Shown here: piece after piece, positions 27,426-37,248 of the stretch
Layout: the number at the start of each line of letters is the position of its first letter
Numbering within the stretch: position 1 is the stretch's first letter
Assembly (NCBI GenBank): GCA_005502875.1
Contig: SCMV01000024.1
Coordinates: forward strand, 1-58,658
Source of the DNA: Comamonadaceae bacterium 2PF
GTDB lineage: Bacteria; Pseudomonadota; Gammaproteobacteria; Burkholderiales; Burkholderiaceae_C
Length of the DNA stretch: 58,658 nt
Direction of reading: 5' to 3'
Notes under the pieces: model-generated
What the model saw: the letters and a program-made list of their open reading frames with translations, nothing else
What the model was told of the DNA's origin: nothing
Database searches by the model: none
Made by a program: the position numbers and the translations under genes

Positions 27426-28579
27426 ACAAGGCTGGCGCTGAAGGTCAGCCCATCGACTCGCCGACACCCCCGCCTCACATGGGGCATGAGGCGTACATCG
27501 GGCTGATGTCCGGCACCTCGCTGGATGGTGTCGATGGCGTGCTCAGCAGGGTGGAGGGTCGGCGCTGGCAAACGGTGTCCCACGCACACCACCCCTTCCC
27601 GCCCTCTTTGCGTCAGGCCCTGCTGGACCTGAACACACCAGGCCCCGACGAACTGCACCGGGCAGCCCTCGCCTCCCAGGCGCTGGCCGTGGTGTACGCG
27701 GAAGTGGTGCAGGCCGTTTGCGAAAAGGCACAGGTGCTGCCAGCCGAAGTGCGCGCCATTGGCGCCCATGGCCAGACGGTGCGTCACCGCCCGGAGCTTG
27801 GCTACACGCTGCAACTCAACCAGCCCGCATTGTTGGCGGAGCTCACCGGCATCGACGTGGTGGCGGATTTGCGCTCGCGCGACGTGGCCGCAGGCGGCCA
27901 AGGCGCACCGCTGGTGCCGGCCTTTCACCAAGCCATGTTCGCGCAACCCGGCCACACCGTGGTCGTGCTCAACATCGGCGGCATGGCCAACCTGAGCATC
28001 TTGCGACCAGGGCAAGGGCCACTTGGTTTCGACTGCGGGCCGGGCAACGCCTTGCTCGACATGTGGTGCCACAGGCACACCGGTCGGGCCTTCGACGCCA
28101 ACGGCACATGGGGTGCGGGCGGCCAAGTCCATGAAAGCTGGCTGACCTCCGCCCTGGCGGACCCGTTCTTTGCCCTGCCCCCGCCCAAGAGCACAGGGCG
28201 CGACCTGTTCAATGCCGAGTGGCTGGAGCGCTGGTTGGCGCCGCACGGCGTCGCCACCGCTGAAGATGTGCAGGCAACGCTGTGTGAACTGACGGCCCGC
28301 TCTGCCGCGCAGGCCGTGCGAGCCCACGCCGCCGACGCGGCCGAGCTGATCGTGTGCGGCGGCGGCGCCCTCAATGGCGACCTGATGCAGCGCCTGGCAA
28401 GGCAATTGCCGGGCGTGCACGTGTGTCGCTCCGATGAGCGCGGCCTGGAGGTGATGCAGGTGGAGGCCGCAGCCTTTGCCTGGCTGGCCTGGGGACACGT
28501 TCACCGTGTGCCTGGCAACCTGCCGGCCGTGACCGGTGCACGCGGCCCGCGCGTGCTGGGTGCGCTCTACCCGGCCTGA
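27422..28579 (+). CDS. anmK: Anhydro-N-acetylmuramic acid kinase
   Basis: 385 residues. It phosphorylates 1,6-anhydro-MurNAc from peptidoglycan turnover, opening it to MurNAc-6-phosphate. Family motifs: [16 protein letters not shown] near residue 25, [39 protein letters not shown], and [15 protein letters not shown]. The ATG at 27422 overlaps the peptidase stop (ATGA); an internal ATG at 27479 (MGHEAYIGL) would match the usual N-terminus and is a possible alternative. The gene pair makes one operon for wall hydrolysis and recycling. Confidence 0.95.
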   Translation: MNKAGAEGQPIDSPTPPPHMGHEAYIGLMSGTSLDGVDGVLSRVEGRRWQTVSHAHHPFPPSLRQALLDLNTPGPDELHRAALASQALAVVYAEVVQAVCEKAQVLPAEVRAIGAHGQTVRHRPELGYTLQLNQPALLAELTGIDVVADLRSRDVAAGGQGAPLVPAFHQAMFAQPGHTVVVLNIGGMANLSILRPGQGPLGFDCGPGNALLDMWCHRHTGRAFDANGTWGAGGQVHESWLTSALADPFFALPPPKSTGRDLFNAEWLERWLAPHGVATAEDVQATLCELTARSAAQAVRAHAADAAELIVCGGGALNGDLMQRLARQLPGVHVCRSDERGLEVMQVEAAAFAWLAWGHVHRVPGNLPAVTGARGPRVLGALYPA

Positions 28580-28607
28580 CCAGGCCTCAAACGATCGGCA
28601 AAACGAC

Positions 28608-28631
28608 AAACGGCCCCACAAGGGCCGTTTT
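28608..28631. terminator. Bidirectional terminator between anmK and erpA
   Basis: ACGGCCC pairs with GGGCCGT around CACAA, with AAA before and TTTT after, so it works in both directions for these convergent genes. Confidence 0.85.
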
Positions 28632-28666
28632 GCTGTTTGCGCCTGGCCTGTTGCGGCCAGAAAGGG

Positions 28667-29047
28667 TCAGACCGAGAAGCTCGAGCCGCAGCCGCAGGTG
28701 GTCGTGGCGTTCGGGTTGCGGATGACGAACTGGCTGCCTTCGAGGTCATCCTTGTAGTCGATCTCGGCACCCACCAGGTACTGAAGGCTCATGGCGTCGA
28801 TCAACAGGGTGACGCCGTTCTTGTTCATCTGGGTGTCGTCTTCGTTGGTGATCTCGTCGAAGGTGAAGCCGTACTGGAAACCAGAGCAGCCGCCACCTTG
28901 CACGAACACGCGCAGCTTGAGCTCGGGGTTGCCTTCCTCTGCCACGAGTTCGGCCACCTTGGAGGCAGCAGCGTCGGTGAAGACGATGGGCGCAGGCGGC
29001 GCATCGGGGGCTTGGGTGTCAACGATGTCTTGGGCGACGGCGGTCAT
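28667..29047 (-). CDS. erpA: Iron-sulfur cluster insertion protein ErpA
   Basis: 126 residues, an A-type Fe-S carrier. The three cluster cysteines are Cys 54 ([10 protein letters not shown]), Cys 118 and Cys 120 (TTCGCGSSF). The GGGCSG context and the N-terminal acidic extension match ErpA better than IscA. It hands 4Fe-4S clusters to targets such as IspG and respiratory enzymes. GGAG precedes the ATG. It follows the bactofilin gene by 26 bases. Confidence 0.93.
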   Translation of the reverse strand: MTAVAQDIVDTQAPDAPPAPIVFTDAAASKVAELVAEEGNPELKLRVFVQGGGCSGFQYGFTFDEITNEDDTQMNKNGVTLLIDAMSLQYLVGAEIDYKDDLEGSQFVIRNPNATTTCGCGSSFSV

Positions 29048-29073
29048 GGTGGGGGACTCCAGGAACAGAAAAA

Positions 29074-29496
29074 TCAGGATGCGGCACGCTCGCCGCCACC
29101 GGCACCGGGCGCGCTGGCGGCAAGCTTCAGCCCCGGCTTGGCTTCGGACTTCAGGGCGCGCAATTCACCATCGATGGTGGCGCCCTGGTGCATTTCAAGG
29201 GCTTCGTACTTGACATCGCCCACGATGCGGGCCTTGGGCTGCAGCTCGAGCAAGTCGTCGGCGATGACAGGGCCTTCGACGCTGCCGTTGATGATGACAT
29301 GGCCGGCCCTGACCTTGCCATGCACACGGGCTTTGTCGCTGATGACCAGCAGGGTGCGGCCGTCGCCGATGGCCTGGACGTCACCACGGAGCTCGCCGTC
29401 GATGCGCAGGCCGTCGGCGAAGCGGATCTCGCCCGTGATGACGGTGCCCTCACCGATCAAGGTGCGAATGGGGGGCGTTTTTTTCCAACCGAACAT
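29074..29496 (-). CDS. Bactofilin family cytoskeletal protein
   Basis: 140 residues. The bactofilin domain covers about 12-110 as a regular beta-helix pattern: [52 protein letters not shown], with short flexible ends. Bactofilins polymerise without nucleotide and localise wall-active enzymes, for which the nearby M23 peptidase is a reasonable partner. The N-terminal MFGWKK is a likely membrane-targeting segment. It is followed by erpA in the same direction. Confidence 0.92.
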   Translation of the reverse strand: MFGWKKTPPIRTLIGEGTVITGEIRFADGLRIDGELRGDVQAIGDGRTLLVISDKARVHGKVRAGHVIINGSVEGPVIADDLLELQPKARIVGDVKYEALEMHQGATIDGELRALKSEAKPGLKLAASAPGAGGGERAAS

Positions 29497-29620
29497 CGCA
29501 GGTTTCCTCAGAGGTCAAGGGCGGGGACAAAGGACAGGGGCAGGCACGCGCCCAAACCCCCAAGGGTACACCGAAGGCCACCGAGATCAAGGCCCCGACC
29601 GAGGGCTGGCGTGGGGTGCG

Positions 29621-30340
29621 TCACAGCCGGTGCACCTGCGTGGCCTTGACCGCGCCCGACTCGTCGAGCACGCGGATCTGGATCTGACGCACAACCACCC
29701 CGGCAGGCGGCTGCAGCAGCCCCTCCAGGCGCCGGTACTGCTTGAACTGCACAGACTGGCGCACCATGGGGCCGCTGGTTGACCACGGTGCGGCATCGCG
29801 GGTGCCGGTGGCAAAGACCTCGATCGTGCCCCGGAAATCGGCCTGGCCCCGCACGCCCTGTTGCATCACGAGCAGCTGATAGCGAACCGGTCCGGTGGCC
29901 GAGGCCTCGACCTGCAGGCCTCGGATGGCGATGGGCTCGCCCGAGGTGGGCAGCAGGCGCTCAAAGAAACCCAAATCGGCCTTCAGCGCCTGGTTTTCGG
30001 TTTCGAGCGCTCGGACCTGATCGGCCAGCTTTTGCTGGGTGACGCGCTCGGCCTTGAGCAAGCTGTCGGCCGAGTTGGCGATGGAGCGAGCCTGGTCGCG
30101 GTCGGCGCGCAAGCCGTCCAGCTGCGCGCGCAACTCGGTGACTTGCGCCTGGGCGGAGCGGCTGCCCTGCCCCAGCCCGGCCAGCCCGCGCCCGAACTCG
30201 AAAGCCCACAGCGCCAGCGCACCCGAAAAGCCGAGCGCGATGGCCACCACCGCCCAGCGCAAAGGCCAGGGCAGGTGGCTGCGAACGGCCATGCGCGGCG
30301 AGCTGATCGACAGCCGCCGGCGCAGCAGGCGCCAACGCAT
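29621..30340 (-). CDS. DUF6776-like membrane protein with coiled coil
   Basis: 239 residues. A basic N-terminus leads to one transmembrane segment at about 27-47, then a coiled coil (about 55-125, ending with ALETENQALKADL) and a C-terminal beta-rich domain. This matches the DUF6776 proteins that lie between argC and the bactofilin gene in Burkholderiales, though the name is from memory. The start overlaps the argC stop (ATGA). Function unknown. Confidence 0.75.
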   Translation of the reverse strand: MRWRLLRRRLSISSPRMAVRSHLPWPLRWAVVAIALGFSGALALWAFEFGRGLAGLGQGSRSAQAQVTELRAQLDGLRADRDQARSIANSADSLLKAERVTQQKLADQVRALETENQALKADLGFFERLLPTSGEPIAIRGLQVEASATGPVRYQLLVMQQGVRGQADFRGTIEVFATGTRDAAPWSTSGPMVRQSVQFKQYRRLEGLLQPPAGVVVRQIQIRVLDESGAVKATQVHRL

Positions 30341-31377
30341 CAGGGCAGCACCGGCACGCCGGTCAGGCCCAGGTGCTCATCGAGGCCGCACATCAGGTTC
30401 ATGCACTGCACAGCCTGGCCCGACGCGCCCTTGGTGAGGTTGTCTTCCACCACCAGGACCATGACGGTGTCGGGCAGCGGACGGTGCACCGCGATGCGCA
30501 CGGTGTTGGAGGCGCGCACGCTGCGGGTTTCGGGCGCGCTGCCTGCGGGCAGCACGTCGACGAAGCGCTCGCCTCGGTAGGCGTCTTCAAACACCTTTTG
30601 CAGGTCGGCGGCCTGGCCGGCGCTGTTCAGGCGCGCGTACAGCGTGGAATGGATGCCGCGGATGATGGGCAGCAGGTGCGGCACGAACAGGCAGTTCACG
30701 CTCGTGTCACCGGCGATGGCGCGCAGCTGCTGGTTGATTTCGGGGCCATGGCGGTGGCCCTTGACGCCATAGGCCTTGAAGTTGTCCGAGGCCTCGGCGT
30801 GCAGGGTGTGCACCTCGGCCTTGCGGCCGGCGCCGGAGATGCCCGAGGCGCAGTTGGCGATGAGACCGGTGGTTTCGATCAGCTTGTTGCGCAGCAGGGG
30901 CGCGTAGCCCAGCTGCACCGACGTGGGGTAGCAGCCCGGGTTGCCGATGACGCGCGCGCGCTGAATGGCTTCGCGGTTGATCTCGGGCAGGCCGTAGACG
31001 GCTTCGCCCAGGATGTCCGGGCAGGTGTGGGCCATGCCATACCACTTCTCGAACTCGGCGGTGTCTTTCAGGCGGAAGTCAGCGGCCAGGTCGATGACCT
31101 TGACGCCAGCGTCCAGCAGTTCGCGGGCCTGGGCCATGGCCACGCCGTGCGGGGTGGCGAAAAAGACGACGTCGCACTCGGTCAGCTTGGCCTCATCGGG
31201 CGTGACAAAGGCCAGGTCCACGTGGCCGCGCAGGCTCGGGTACATGTCGGCCACAGGCAAACCAGCCTCCTTGCGAGAGGTGATGGCCTTGATCTCGACT
31301 TGCGGGTGCTGCGACAGCAGGCGCAGCAACTCGACCCCGGTGTAGCCGGTGCCACCGACGATGCCGACCTTGATCAT
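30340..31377 (-). CDS. argC: N-acetyl-gamma-glutamyl-phosphate reductase
   Basis: 345 residues. It reduces N-acetylglutamyl phosphate with NADPH in arginine synthesis. The nucleotide-binding start reads [19 protein letters not shown], and the catalytic cysteine is Cys 149 in GNPGCYPTS. The conserved HRHGPEI with the catalytic histidine follows. The ATG at 31377 is preceded by AAAGGATC. It is cotranscribed with the DUF6776 gene. Confidence 0.96.
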   Translation of the reverse strand: MIKVGIVGGTGYTGVELLRLLSQHPQVEIKAITSRKEAGLPVADMYPSLRGHVDLAFVTPDEAKLTECDVVFFATPHGVAMAQARELLDAGVKVIDLAADFRLKDTAEFEKWYGMAHTCPDILGEAVYGLPEINREAIQRARVIGNPGCYPTSVQLGYAPLLRNKLIETTGLIANCASGISGAGRKAEVHTLHAEASDNFKAYGVKGHRHGPEINQQLRAIAGDTSVNCLFVPHLLPIIRGIHSTLYARLNSAGQAADLQKVFEDAYRGERFVDVLPAGSAPETRSVRASNTVRIAVHRPLPDTVMVLVVEDNLTKGASGQAVQCMNLMCGLDEHLGLTGVPVLP

Positions 31378-31512
31378 CTTCGATCCTTTCAAGAAAGAGG
31401 CGCCATTGTAGGAACAATGAGCGCGCCTTGAATGACAAACCCGCCCGGGGCCGAGGCCAGGGGCGGGTTGGGTTGGCAAACCGCTTCGCAGCGGCATGCC
31501 ATGTGGAAGCGA

Positions 31513-31905
31513 TCAGCGCTTGCTGAACTGCTTCCTGCGACGGGCGCCGTGCAGGCCGACCTTCTTACGCTCGACTTCGCGGGCGTCGCGGGTGACGAAA
31601 CCAGCGCGGCTCAGTTCGGGCTTCAGGGCGGCGTCGAAATCGATCAGGGCGCGGGTCACACCGTGACGGACGGCACCGGCTTGACCGGATTCGCCACCAC
31701 CGTGGACGTTGACCTTGATGTCGAACGCTTCAGCGTTGTTGGTCAGCACCAGGGGCTGCTTGACCACCATGATGGAGGTCTGACGGCCGAAGTACTGCTC
31801 AACGGGCTTGCCGTTGATGATGATCTGGCCGGTGCCCTTCTTGATGAAGACGCGGGCGACGGAAGACTTGCGACGGCCGGTGCCGTAGTTCCAGTTACCA
31901 ATCAT
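31513..31905 (-). CDS. rpsI: 30S ribosomal protein S9
   Basis: 130 residues, starting [20 protein letters not shown] and ending in the basic tail [10 protein letters not shown] that reaches the P site. Full length. It lies 11 bases after rplM, the universal rplM-rpsI pair. Confidence 0.98.
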   Translation of the reverse strand: MIGNWNYGTGRRKSSVARVFIKKGTGQIIINGKPVEQYFGRQTSIMVVKQPLVLTNNAEAFDIKVNVHGGGESGQAGAVRHGVTRALIDFDAALKPELSRAGFVTRDAREVERKKVGLHGARRRKQFSKR

Positions 31906-31916
31906 GTGGCCGCTCC

Positions 31917-32345
31917 TCAGATTTCCAGGGCTTTGGGCTGCTGGGCTGCGTGCGGATGCTCGCTGCCTGCGTAGACCTTCAGCTTCTTGATCATGGCGTA
32001 GCCCAGGGGACCCTTGGGCAGCATGCCCTTGACGGCCTTTTCGATGGCGCGGCCAGGGTGCTTGGCTTGCATGTCCTTGAACTTCGTGGCGTAGATGCCG
32101 CCGGGGAAGCCCGAGTGACGGTAGTAAACCTTGTCGGTGGCCTTGGTGCCAGTGACGCGGATCTTGTCGGCGTTGACGATGACGATGAAGTCGCCGGTGT
32201 CCACGTGAGGCGTGTAAATGGCCTTGTGCTTGCCGCGCAGACGGAGAGCGACTTCGCTGGCCACTCGTCCGAGCACCTTGTCGGTGGCGTCGATCACAAA
32301 CCACTCGTGCGTCACTTCGGCCGGCTTGGCGCTGAAGGTCTTCAT
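31917..32345 (-). CDS. rplM: 50S ribosomal protein L13
   Basis: 142 residues, beginning [20 protein letters not shown], with the conserved [16 protein letters not shown] and [10 protein letters not shown]. The ATG at 32345 has AAGGAAA before it. The probable promoter is more than 200 bases upstream, leaving a long leader that could hold the L13 autoregulatory site known in other bacteria. Confidence 0.98.
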   Translation of the reverse strand: MKTFSAKPAEVTHEWFVIDATDKVLGRVASEVALRLRGKHKAIYTPHVDTGDFIVIVNADKIRVTGTKATDKVYYRHSGFPGGIYATKFKDMQAKHPGRAIEKAVKGMLPKGPLGYAMIKKLKVYAGSEHPHAAQQPKALEI

Positions 32346-32557
32346 GGGTGTTTCCTTAATGAGGAAGTAAAACAGTTGTCTGTCAGCCTTGGCGCCACTT
32401 CTTTGTACGGGGTGGCCTCGCAACTGACTGTCGTGTCGCCCCAGGCGCCGCTTCAAAATTCAAAGCAGTTCAACCTGGCGGGGCAACAACCCTGGCTTGC
32501 CACCCCAAACAGCTAGGGCAGGCGCACCATCCCCGGCAACCGCATCGGGAATCCGAC

Positions 32558-32587
32558 ATTCTAGCCCAGGATCCGGGGTTTCCACAA
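32558..32587 (-). promoter_or_regulatory. Candidate promoter of rplM-rpsI
   Basis: On the minus strand TTGTGG (32582-32587) and TAGAAT (32558-32563) are 18 bases apart. The long leader after it is typical of a ribosomal-protein operon. Confidence 0.6.
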
Positions 32588-32660
32588 GGCGCGGCAACGC
32601 ACTGGCGCCAAGGGCCCACTTTGAGGCGGCCAGCTCCGAATGACGTGAAGTAGTTGACAC

Positions 32661-32693
32661 GTCGCAAGGTGGACGCAGGGCACACCTTGCGAC
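32661..32693. promoter_or_regulatory. 11-bp perfect inverted repeat, candidate operator
   Basis: GTCGCAAGGTG and CACCTTGCGAC are separated by 11 bases. The right arm includes TTGCGA (32688-32693), which pairs at 16 bases with TACATT (32710-32715) as a possible plus-strand promoter of the GNAT-like gene, so a dimeric repressor bound here could block it. Confidence 0.5.
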
Positions 32694-32789
32694 ACCAAGG
32701 GTTTTCACCTACATTGCCAAGCAATCCGGTGACGACAGTCCAAAGAGGGGCCCCAAGGCCCCCAACCGGTCACGCAAAAGGGGTCAGCC

Positions 32790-33503
32790 ATGACCAAGAT
32801 CCGCTCTCGTCCGCCCATCGACCGTTTCGGCATGCGCACGCCATCTCAAGAAGCCCCGGCGACCCCTGGTTCGTCGAACGTCCGCCCCGTGGAGGGCTGG
32901 GTGCCCATCCGCGACCTGCACGCCCGCCACCGCCGCCGCATCCTGGCCCACTTGATGGACCTGGATGAGCGCGACCGCTACCTGCGCTTTGGCTACAAGG
33001 CCACCACCGAGCAGATCCAGCAGTACGTCGCGTCGATCGATTTCAAGCGCGACGAGGTGTTCGGCATCTTCAACAGCAAACTGCACTTGGTGGCCGTGGC
33101 GCACCTGGCCGCGATGCCCGGCAAGGGCCCGGCGGGCGATGGCTCGTCGCGTGGCCGGGCGATGGAGTTCGGCGTGTCGGTGCTCGAGGCGGGTCGCGGC
33201 AAAGGCTTGGGCCTGCGCCTGTTCGTGCACGCGATCATGCATGCGCGCAACCAGCACGCCAGCCACATGATGATCCACGCGCTCAGCGAGAACGGCCCGA
33301 TGCTGCGGATTGCCGCCAAGGCCGGCGCCGTGATCGAGCGAGATGGCCCCGACGCCGAGGCCTGGCTGAAGCTGCCGCCCGACACGGTGGGCACGCACAT
33401 CGACAGCTCGCTGCAATCGATCGCAGCAGAGGCGCTTTACCGCATCCGCTACAACGCGATGCACGCCAGCGACTGGCTGAAGATGCTGGTGAACCCGATC
33501 TGA
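32790..33503 (+). CDS. GNAT-fold N-acetyltransferase-like protein
   Basis: 237 residues. The region 60-180 follows the GNAT pattern, with the acetyl-CoA loop motif EAGRGKGLGLRLF near residue 138 and a C-terminal basic helix. The substrate is unknown. The N-terminal 30 residues are a disordered Pro/Ser-rich lead. It stands alone, divergent from rplM and facing htpG across a shared terminator. The Shine-Dalgarno sequence is weak. Confidence 0.7.
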   Translation: MTKIRSRPPIDRFGMRTPSQEAPATPGSSNVRPVEGWVPIRDLHARHRRRILAHLMDLDERDRYLRFGYKATTEQIQQYVASIDFKRDEVFGIFNSKLHLVAVAHLAAMPGKGPAGDGSSRGRAMEFGVSVLEAGRGKGLGLRLFVHAIMHARNQHASHMMIHALSENGPMLRIAAKAGAVIERDGPDAEAWLKLPPDTVGTHIDSSLQSIAAEALYRIRYNAMHASDWLKMLVNPI

Positions 33504-33523
33504 GCTGAGCGCACGCATCCCCG

Positions 33524-33566
33524 AAAAAAGGCCCCGCACGCGGTGACGCGTCGGGGCCGGTTTGTT
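33524..33566. terminator. Terminator between the GNAT-like gene and htpG
   Basis: GGCCCCG (33530-33536) pairs with CGGGGCC (33552-33558). A run of A before it (33524-33529) and TTTGTTT after it make it usable from both sides. Confidence 0.75.
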
Positions 33567-33627
33567 TCCGGGCTGTTCGCCAGTTGCACGTGGCTGCGGC
33601 GCAGGCCGCCCGGGCAGCCTGCCCTGG

Positions 33628-35529
33628 TCAGACGGCGGCCGTCACGAGCAGGGAGTTGATGCGGCGCACGTAGGCAGCCGGGTCCTCAAGCTGACCGCCC
33701 TCGGCGAGCAGGGCCTGATCGAACAGGATGTGGGCGAGGTCGTCGAGGTGCTCGCTGGCTTCGAGCTTCTTGACCAGCGCGTGCTCGGGGTTGAGCTCGA
33801 GCACGGGCTTGACCTCGGGTGCGGCCTGGCCGGCTTGCTTGAGCAGGCGAGCCAGGTGGCCGCTGATCTCGCCGTCCTCGGTGACCAGGCAAGCGGGCGA
33901 GTCGACCAGGCGGGTGGTGATGCGCACGTCCTTGGCGCGGTCGGCCAGCGCGGTCTTGAGGCGCTCGAGCAAAGGCTTGAAGGCCTCGGCGGCCTCTTCG
34001 GCCTGCTTCTTCTCGGCCTCGTCCTGCAGTGAGCCCAGGTCCACCGCACCCTTGGTGACGTTGTGCAGCGGCTTGCCTTCGAACTCGTGCAGGTGCGAGA
34101 GCAGCCACTCATCGACGCGGTCGGTCAGCAGCAGCACCTCGATGCCCTTCTTCTTGAACAGCTCGAGCTGCGGGCTGTTCTTGGCGGCGACCAGGGTGTC
34201 GGCGGTGATGACGTAGATGCCTTCCTGGCCTTCCTTCATGCGCCCGATGTAATCGGCCAGGCTCACCGACTGGGTGGCGCCGTCGTCCACCGCGGTGGAG
34301 GCGAAGCGCATCAGCTTGGCGATGCGGTCGCGGTTGGCGAAGTCCTCGCCAATGCCTTCCTTGAGCACCTGACCGAACTCCGTCCAGAACGTGGCGTACT
34401 GGTCGCGCTTGGCCTGGTCTTCGTTGCCCGCCAGGTCTTCGAGCATGGACAGCACGCGCTTGGTGCAGCCTTCGCGGATGACCTTGACGTCGCGACTTTC
34501 CTGCAGGATCTCGCGGCTGACGTTGAGCGGCAGGTCGGCCGAGTCGACCACGCCCTTGACGAAGCGCAGGTAGCTGGGCAGCAGGGCCTCGGCGTCGTCC
34601 ATGATGAAGACGCGCTTGACGTAGAGCTTGAGGCCGCCCTTCTTGTCGCGGTTCCAGAGGTCGTACGGGGCCTTGGCCGGGATGTAGAGCAGCTGGGTGT
34701 ACTCGCTGCGGCCTTCGACGCGGTTGTGGGTGTGGGCCAGCGGGTCTTCGCTGTCGTGGCTGAGTTGCTTGTAGAACTCGGCGTACTGCTCAGGGGTGAT
34801 GTCGGACTTGCTGCGCGTCCACAGGGCGGCGGCCTGGTTGATGGTTTCCCATTCGTCCAGGGTGACCTGTTCGCCCTTCTCGGCGTCCCACTCTTGCTTG
34901 CGCATCAGGATGGGCAGCGAGATGTGGTCGGAGTACTTGCCCACGATGCCGCGCAGCTTCCAGGCCGAGAGGAACTCATCTTCGCCTTCGCGCAGGTGCA
35001 AGATGATGTCGGTGCCGCGGGTGGGCTTGGTGATGGTGTCGACCTCGAAATCACCGGTGCCTTCGCTGCTCCAGCGCACGCCTTCTTCGGCGGCGAGGCC
35101 GGCGCGGCGGGACTCGACGGTGATGCGGTCGGCCACGATGTAGCCGCTGTAGAAGCCCACGCCGAACTGGCCGATGAGCTGGGCGTCTTTTTGCTGGTCG
35201 CCCGAGAGGCGGCCCATGAAGTCTTTCGTGCCGGACTTGGCGATGGTGCCGAGGTGGTCGATCGCCTCTTGCGCGCTCATGCCGATGCCGTTGTCGCGGA
35301 TGGTGAGCGTGCGGGCGTCCTGGTCGACGAGGATGCGCACGTCCAGGTTGGGTGCGTCTTCGTACAGGGCGGCGTTGTCGAGCGACTCGAAGCGCAGCTT
35401 GTCGCAGGCATCGGACGCGTTGGAGATCAGCTCGCGCAGGAAGATCTCCTTGTTGGAATACAGCGCGTGCGTGACGAGGTGCAGCAGTTGCTTGACTTCG
35501 GCCTGGAAGGAAAGGGTTTGCTTGCTCAT
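33628..35529 (-). CDS. htpG: Chaperone protein HtpG (Hsp90 family)
   Basis: 633 residues, full length. The N-terminal ATP-binding domain shows [25 protein letters not shown] and [11 protein letters not shown]. The middle domain has [20 protein letters not shown] with the conserved catalytic arginine in NVSREILQ, followed by the C-terminal dimerisation domain. It is an ATP-driven chaperone that works with DnaK. It stands alone. No heat-shock promoter could be read with confidence in the 240 bases upstream. Confidence 0.97.
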   Translation of the reverse strand: MSKQTLSFQAEVKQLLHLVTHALYSNKEIFLRELISNASDACDKLRFESLDNAALYEDAPNLDVRILVDQDARTLTIRDNGIGMSAQEAIDHLGTIAKSGTKDFMGRLSGDQQKDAQLIGQFGVGFYSGYIVADRITVESRRAGLAAEEGVRWSSEGTGDFEVDTITKPTRGTDIILHLREGEDEFLSAWKLRGIVGKYSDHISLPILMRKQEWDAEKGEQVTLDEWETINQAAALWTRSKSDITPEQYAEFYKQLSHDSEDPLAHTHNRVEGRSEYTQLLYIPAKAPYDLWNRDKKGGLKLYVKRVFIMDDAEALLPSYLRFVKGVVDSADLPLNVSREILQESRDVKVIREGCTKRVLSMLEDLAGNEDQAKRDQYATFWTEFGQVLKEGIGEDFANRDRIAKLMRFASTAVDDGATQSVSLADYIGRMKEGQEGIYVITADTLVAAKNSPQLELFKKKGIEVLLLTDRVDEWLLSHLHEFEGKPLHNVTKGAVDLGSLQDEAEKKQAEEAAEAFKPLLERLKTALADRAKDVRITTRLVDSPACLVTEDGEISGHLARLLKQAGQAAPEVKPVLELNPEHALVKKLEASEHLDDLAHILFDQALLAEGGQLEDPAAYVRRINSLLVTAAV

Positions 35530-35727
35530 GGGATGTCAGGACTGAAGGCTTGTCGACCCTTGGTGCGACAGGCGGGTGGTTGGACGGGGCGCACGCAGGG
35601 CGCTCATGTTGGAAGGCCGCCGTTGCGCCAGCGGCGCGCAGGTGGGGACGGGACAGAAGCTTTCAAGGGGGCGAGGAAGGCATGATGCGTTCGCCACACG
35701 CTCGCCAACCCGATTGTGCGGGAGGGC

Positions 35728-35757
35728 TTGCAATCGGATTGAAATTCGGTGTATAGT
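35728..35757 (+). promoter_or_regulatory. Promoter of the tRNA gene
   Basis: TTGCAA (35728-35733) and TATAGT (35752-35757) are 18 bases apart and end 12 bases before the tRNA. Confidence 0.7.
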
Positions 35758-35769
35758 TCAAGGCTTGAT

Positions 35770-35846
<77 letters not shown>

Positions 35847-35880
35847 GAATTTAGCCTTGTGCATCAAGCACTTAGCTCTG

Positions 35881-35908
35881 AAAGCCACCCTTGCGGTGGC
35901 TTTTTGCT
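35881..35908 (+). terminator. Terminator after the tRNA, supplied by the island
   Basis: AAAGCCACC pairs with GGTGGCTTT around CTTGC and runs into a T tract. It lies 34 bases after the tRNA but inside the island, so it was brought in by the element. Confidence 0.85.
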
Positions 35909-35911
35909 TTC

Positions 35912-35947
35912 TGGCTACATGGACTCATGTAGCCACCATGTAGCCAA
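35912..35947. repeat. Left-end 11-bp repeats (possible recombinase arm sites)
   Basis: One inverted copy (TGGCTACATGG, 35912-35922) and two direct copies of CATGTAGCCAC/A (35926-35936, 35937-35947) lie 65 bases inside the left junction. The same 11-mer is iterated at the right end. Confidence 0.8.
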
Positions 35948-36075
35948 CGGCTCGAAGTTTTCACCCTCAGTGGATCAGCGCCCACGCTGGATGTCTGGGA
36001 GCCCGATAGTCCCGAGGTGAATGTTGCTGACGAGCCCATCCAACGTGTACCAAGCTTCCTTGAAGAGTGTGTAGC

Positions 36076-37248
36076 TCATGCTTGTGCAGCTCCTTGCAGC
36101 TTGCTGGCGCCTCGGTATCCCTGTTCAAGCAAACGAAGGTCGTCATTGAACTGCAAGTCCACATACTGCTTCTTGCGAACGACCCACCCCCTCTCGTCTC
36201 GGGGCTTGCCTGTGTCACCACGGAACGAAAGCCAGTTGAAGCTCGTGGTCACAGCAAACCGGTCATCGCAAACGAGTGACTTGCGATGCGTGTTCCCGAC
36301 GTACACGAACTTGAAGTTCTTGTACTTTTGCGCCAGCTTGTTGAGCTCCTTCTCAGCCTGCTGCGTGATGGGCAGCTTGCCCTGGGCCGCATTTCCCTTG
36401 TGCCCCTCGCCATCGTCAATGCCGTAGCCGATGTAGACCTTCACCCCACGCCTCAGTGCTGCATCCAGCGCGGTAAGAAATTCCCAGTTGACAACCTGAT
36501 GTCGGATCCATGGGGAGATGATGAGCAGCCGCTGCGTGGACTCGCTCAGCGCCTCCTTCAGCAAACCGGGGTGTTGGTGGCACAGCACCGATTGCATCGT
36601 CTCACCGGTGAACTGACCGGTGGCTGCTCCATCTTGTGGAGTTACTTGTGTCGAGGCCTCTGGCAGACCTGCCAGCGCGGGTGTTTCCTGAAGATCTGGA
36701 ACGCTGGGGCAAGACTCTGCCAAAAGCTTGGCGCCAAGCAGCGCTGGCCCCCCGATTTCCCTGAAACAGATCTCGTGTTCGCGGCTGGGGCCGTCATCTC
36801 GCCAGAACGCGACGTCGATCTCGTCTCGCTTTGACAGGCTCCTGTAGAAAAGGGTGACGCACTTCAGGAAGCGCAACTCACGCTTTTCAATTCTTCGGAT
36901 GGAAAGGAGCTCTCCCTTCTCTTCCCTGCCGCGCGGGAGCCTTTGCAGCACACGGTCGATGTCTTCCATCGGGATGTCTTCGACCTCTGGGCGCTTGGCA
37001 TTGCCATGCGGCAGCTCCAAGTAGCCGTACTCCTTCATCTCGCGCGGCTTGTTCATTTGCTCGGGTGCGATGAGCAGGAGCTTCTTGGTGATGGCATCCA
37101 GGCAGACACGCACGTGCCTCTCTTGGGGCCTGATCGAGCTCGACTCCGCCAGGGCCAAGCGACCCTTGGACGTCAATGTGACTCTGGCCGGTTGGTCTGA
37201 CGAGGCGCGTGAGTAGTTGATGAGCTCGTTCGTGTTGAGCCCTGCCAA
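36076..37248 (-). CDS. Phospholipase D-like domain protein
   Basis: 390 residues in this frame. The C-terminal region (about 218-390) is a PLD-like domain: LLIISPWIRHQV, GVKVYIGYGIDD, and the HxKxxxxD motif at His 321, Lys 323 and Asp 328 (HRKSLVCDD), followed by SFNWLS. Only one such motif is present, as in PLD-like proteins that work as dimers. The first 200 residues are unknown. The frame overlaps the kinase gene by 76 bases, begins with TTG and has no ribosome site, so this may be the second half of a kinase-PLD fusion split by a frameshift (see the finding at 37170-37270). A nuclease or phosphodiesterase role in defence is an inference. Confidence 0.75.
   Translation of the reverse strand: MAGLNTNELINYSRASSDQPARVTLTSKGRLALAESSSIRPQERHVRVCLDAITKKLLLIAPEQMNKPREMKEYGYLELPHGNAKRPEVEDIPMEDIDRVLQRLPRGREEKGELLSIRRIEKRELRFLKCVTLFYRSLSKRDEIDVAFWRDDGPSREHEICFREIGGPALLGAKLLAESCPSVPDLQETPALAGLPEASTQVTPQDGAATGQFTGETMQSVLCHQHPGLLKEALSESTQRLLIISPWIRHQVVNWEFLTALDAALRRGVKVYIGYGIDDGEGHKGNAAQGKLPITQQAEKELNKLAQKYKNFKFVYVGNTHRKSLVCDDRFAVTTSFNWLSFRGDTGKPRDERGWVVRKKQYVDLQFNDDLRLLEQGYRGASKLQGAAQA

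Larger units (their letters stand above)
32346..32789. other. Divergent intergenic region between rplM and the GNAT-like gene
   Basis: 444 bases with no gene. The left half is the rplM leader (about 205 bases). The right half holds a perfect 11-bp inverted repeat and a candidate promoter for the GNAT-like gene. Each is listed separately. Confidence 0.6.

Noticed and set aside
25830..27467. Long minus-strand extension of the tyrS frame
   Set aside because: It is antisense to the M23 peptidase; the synthetase begins at 25829 with the family N-terminus.
34063..35685. Large plus-strand open frame
   Set aside because: It is the shadow of htpG in GC-rich DNA and is full of His/Val/Leu/Gly low-complexity runs.
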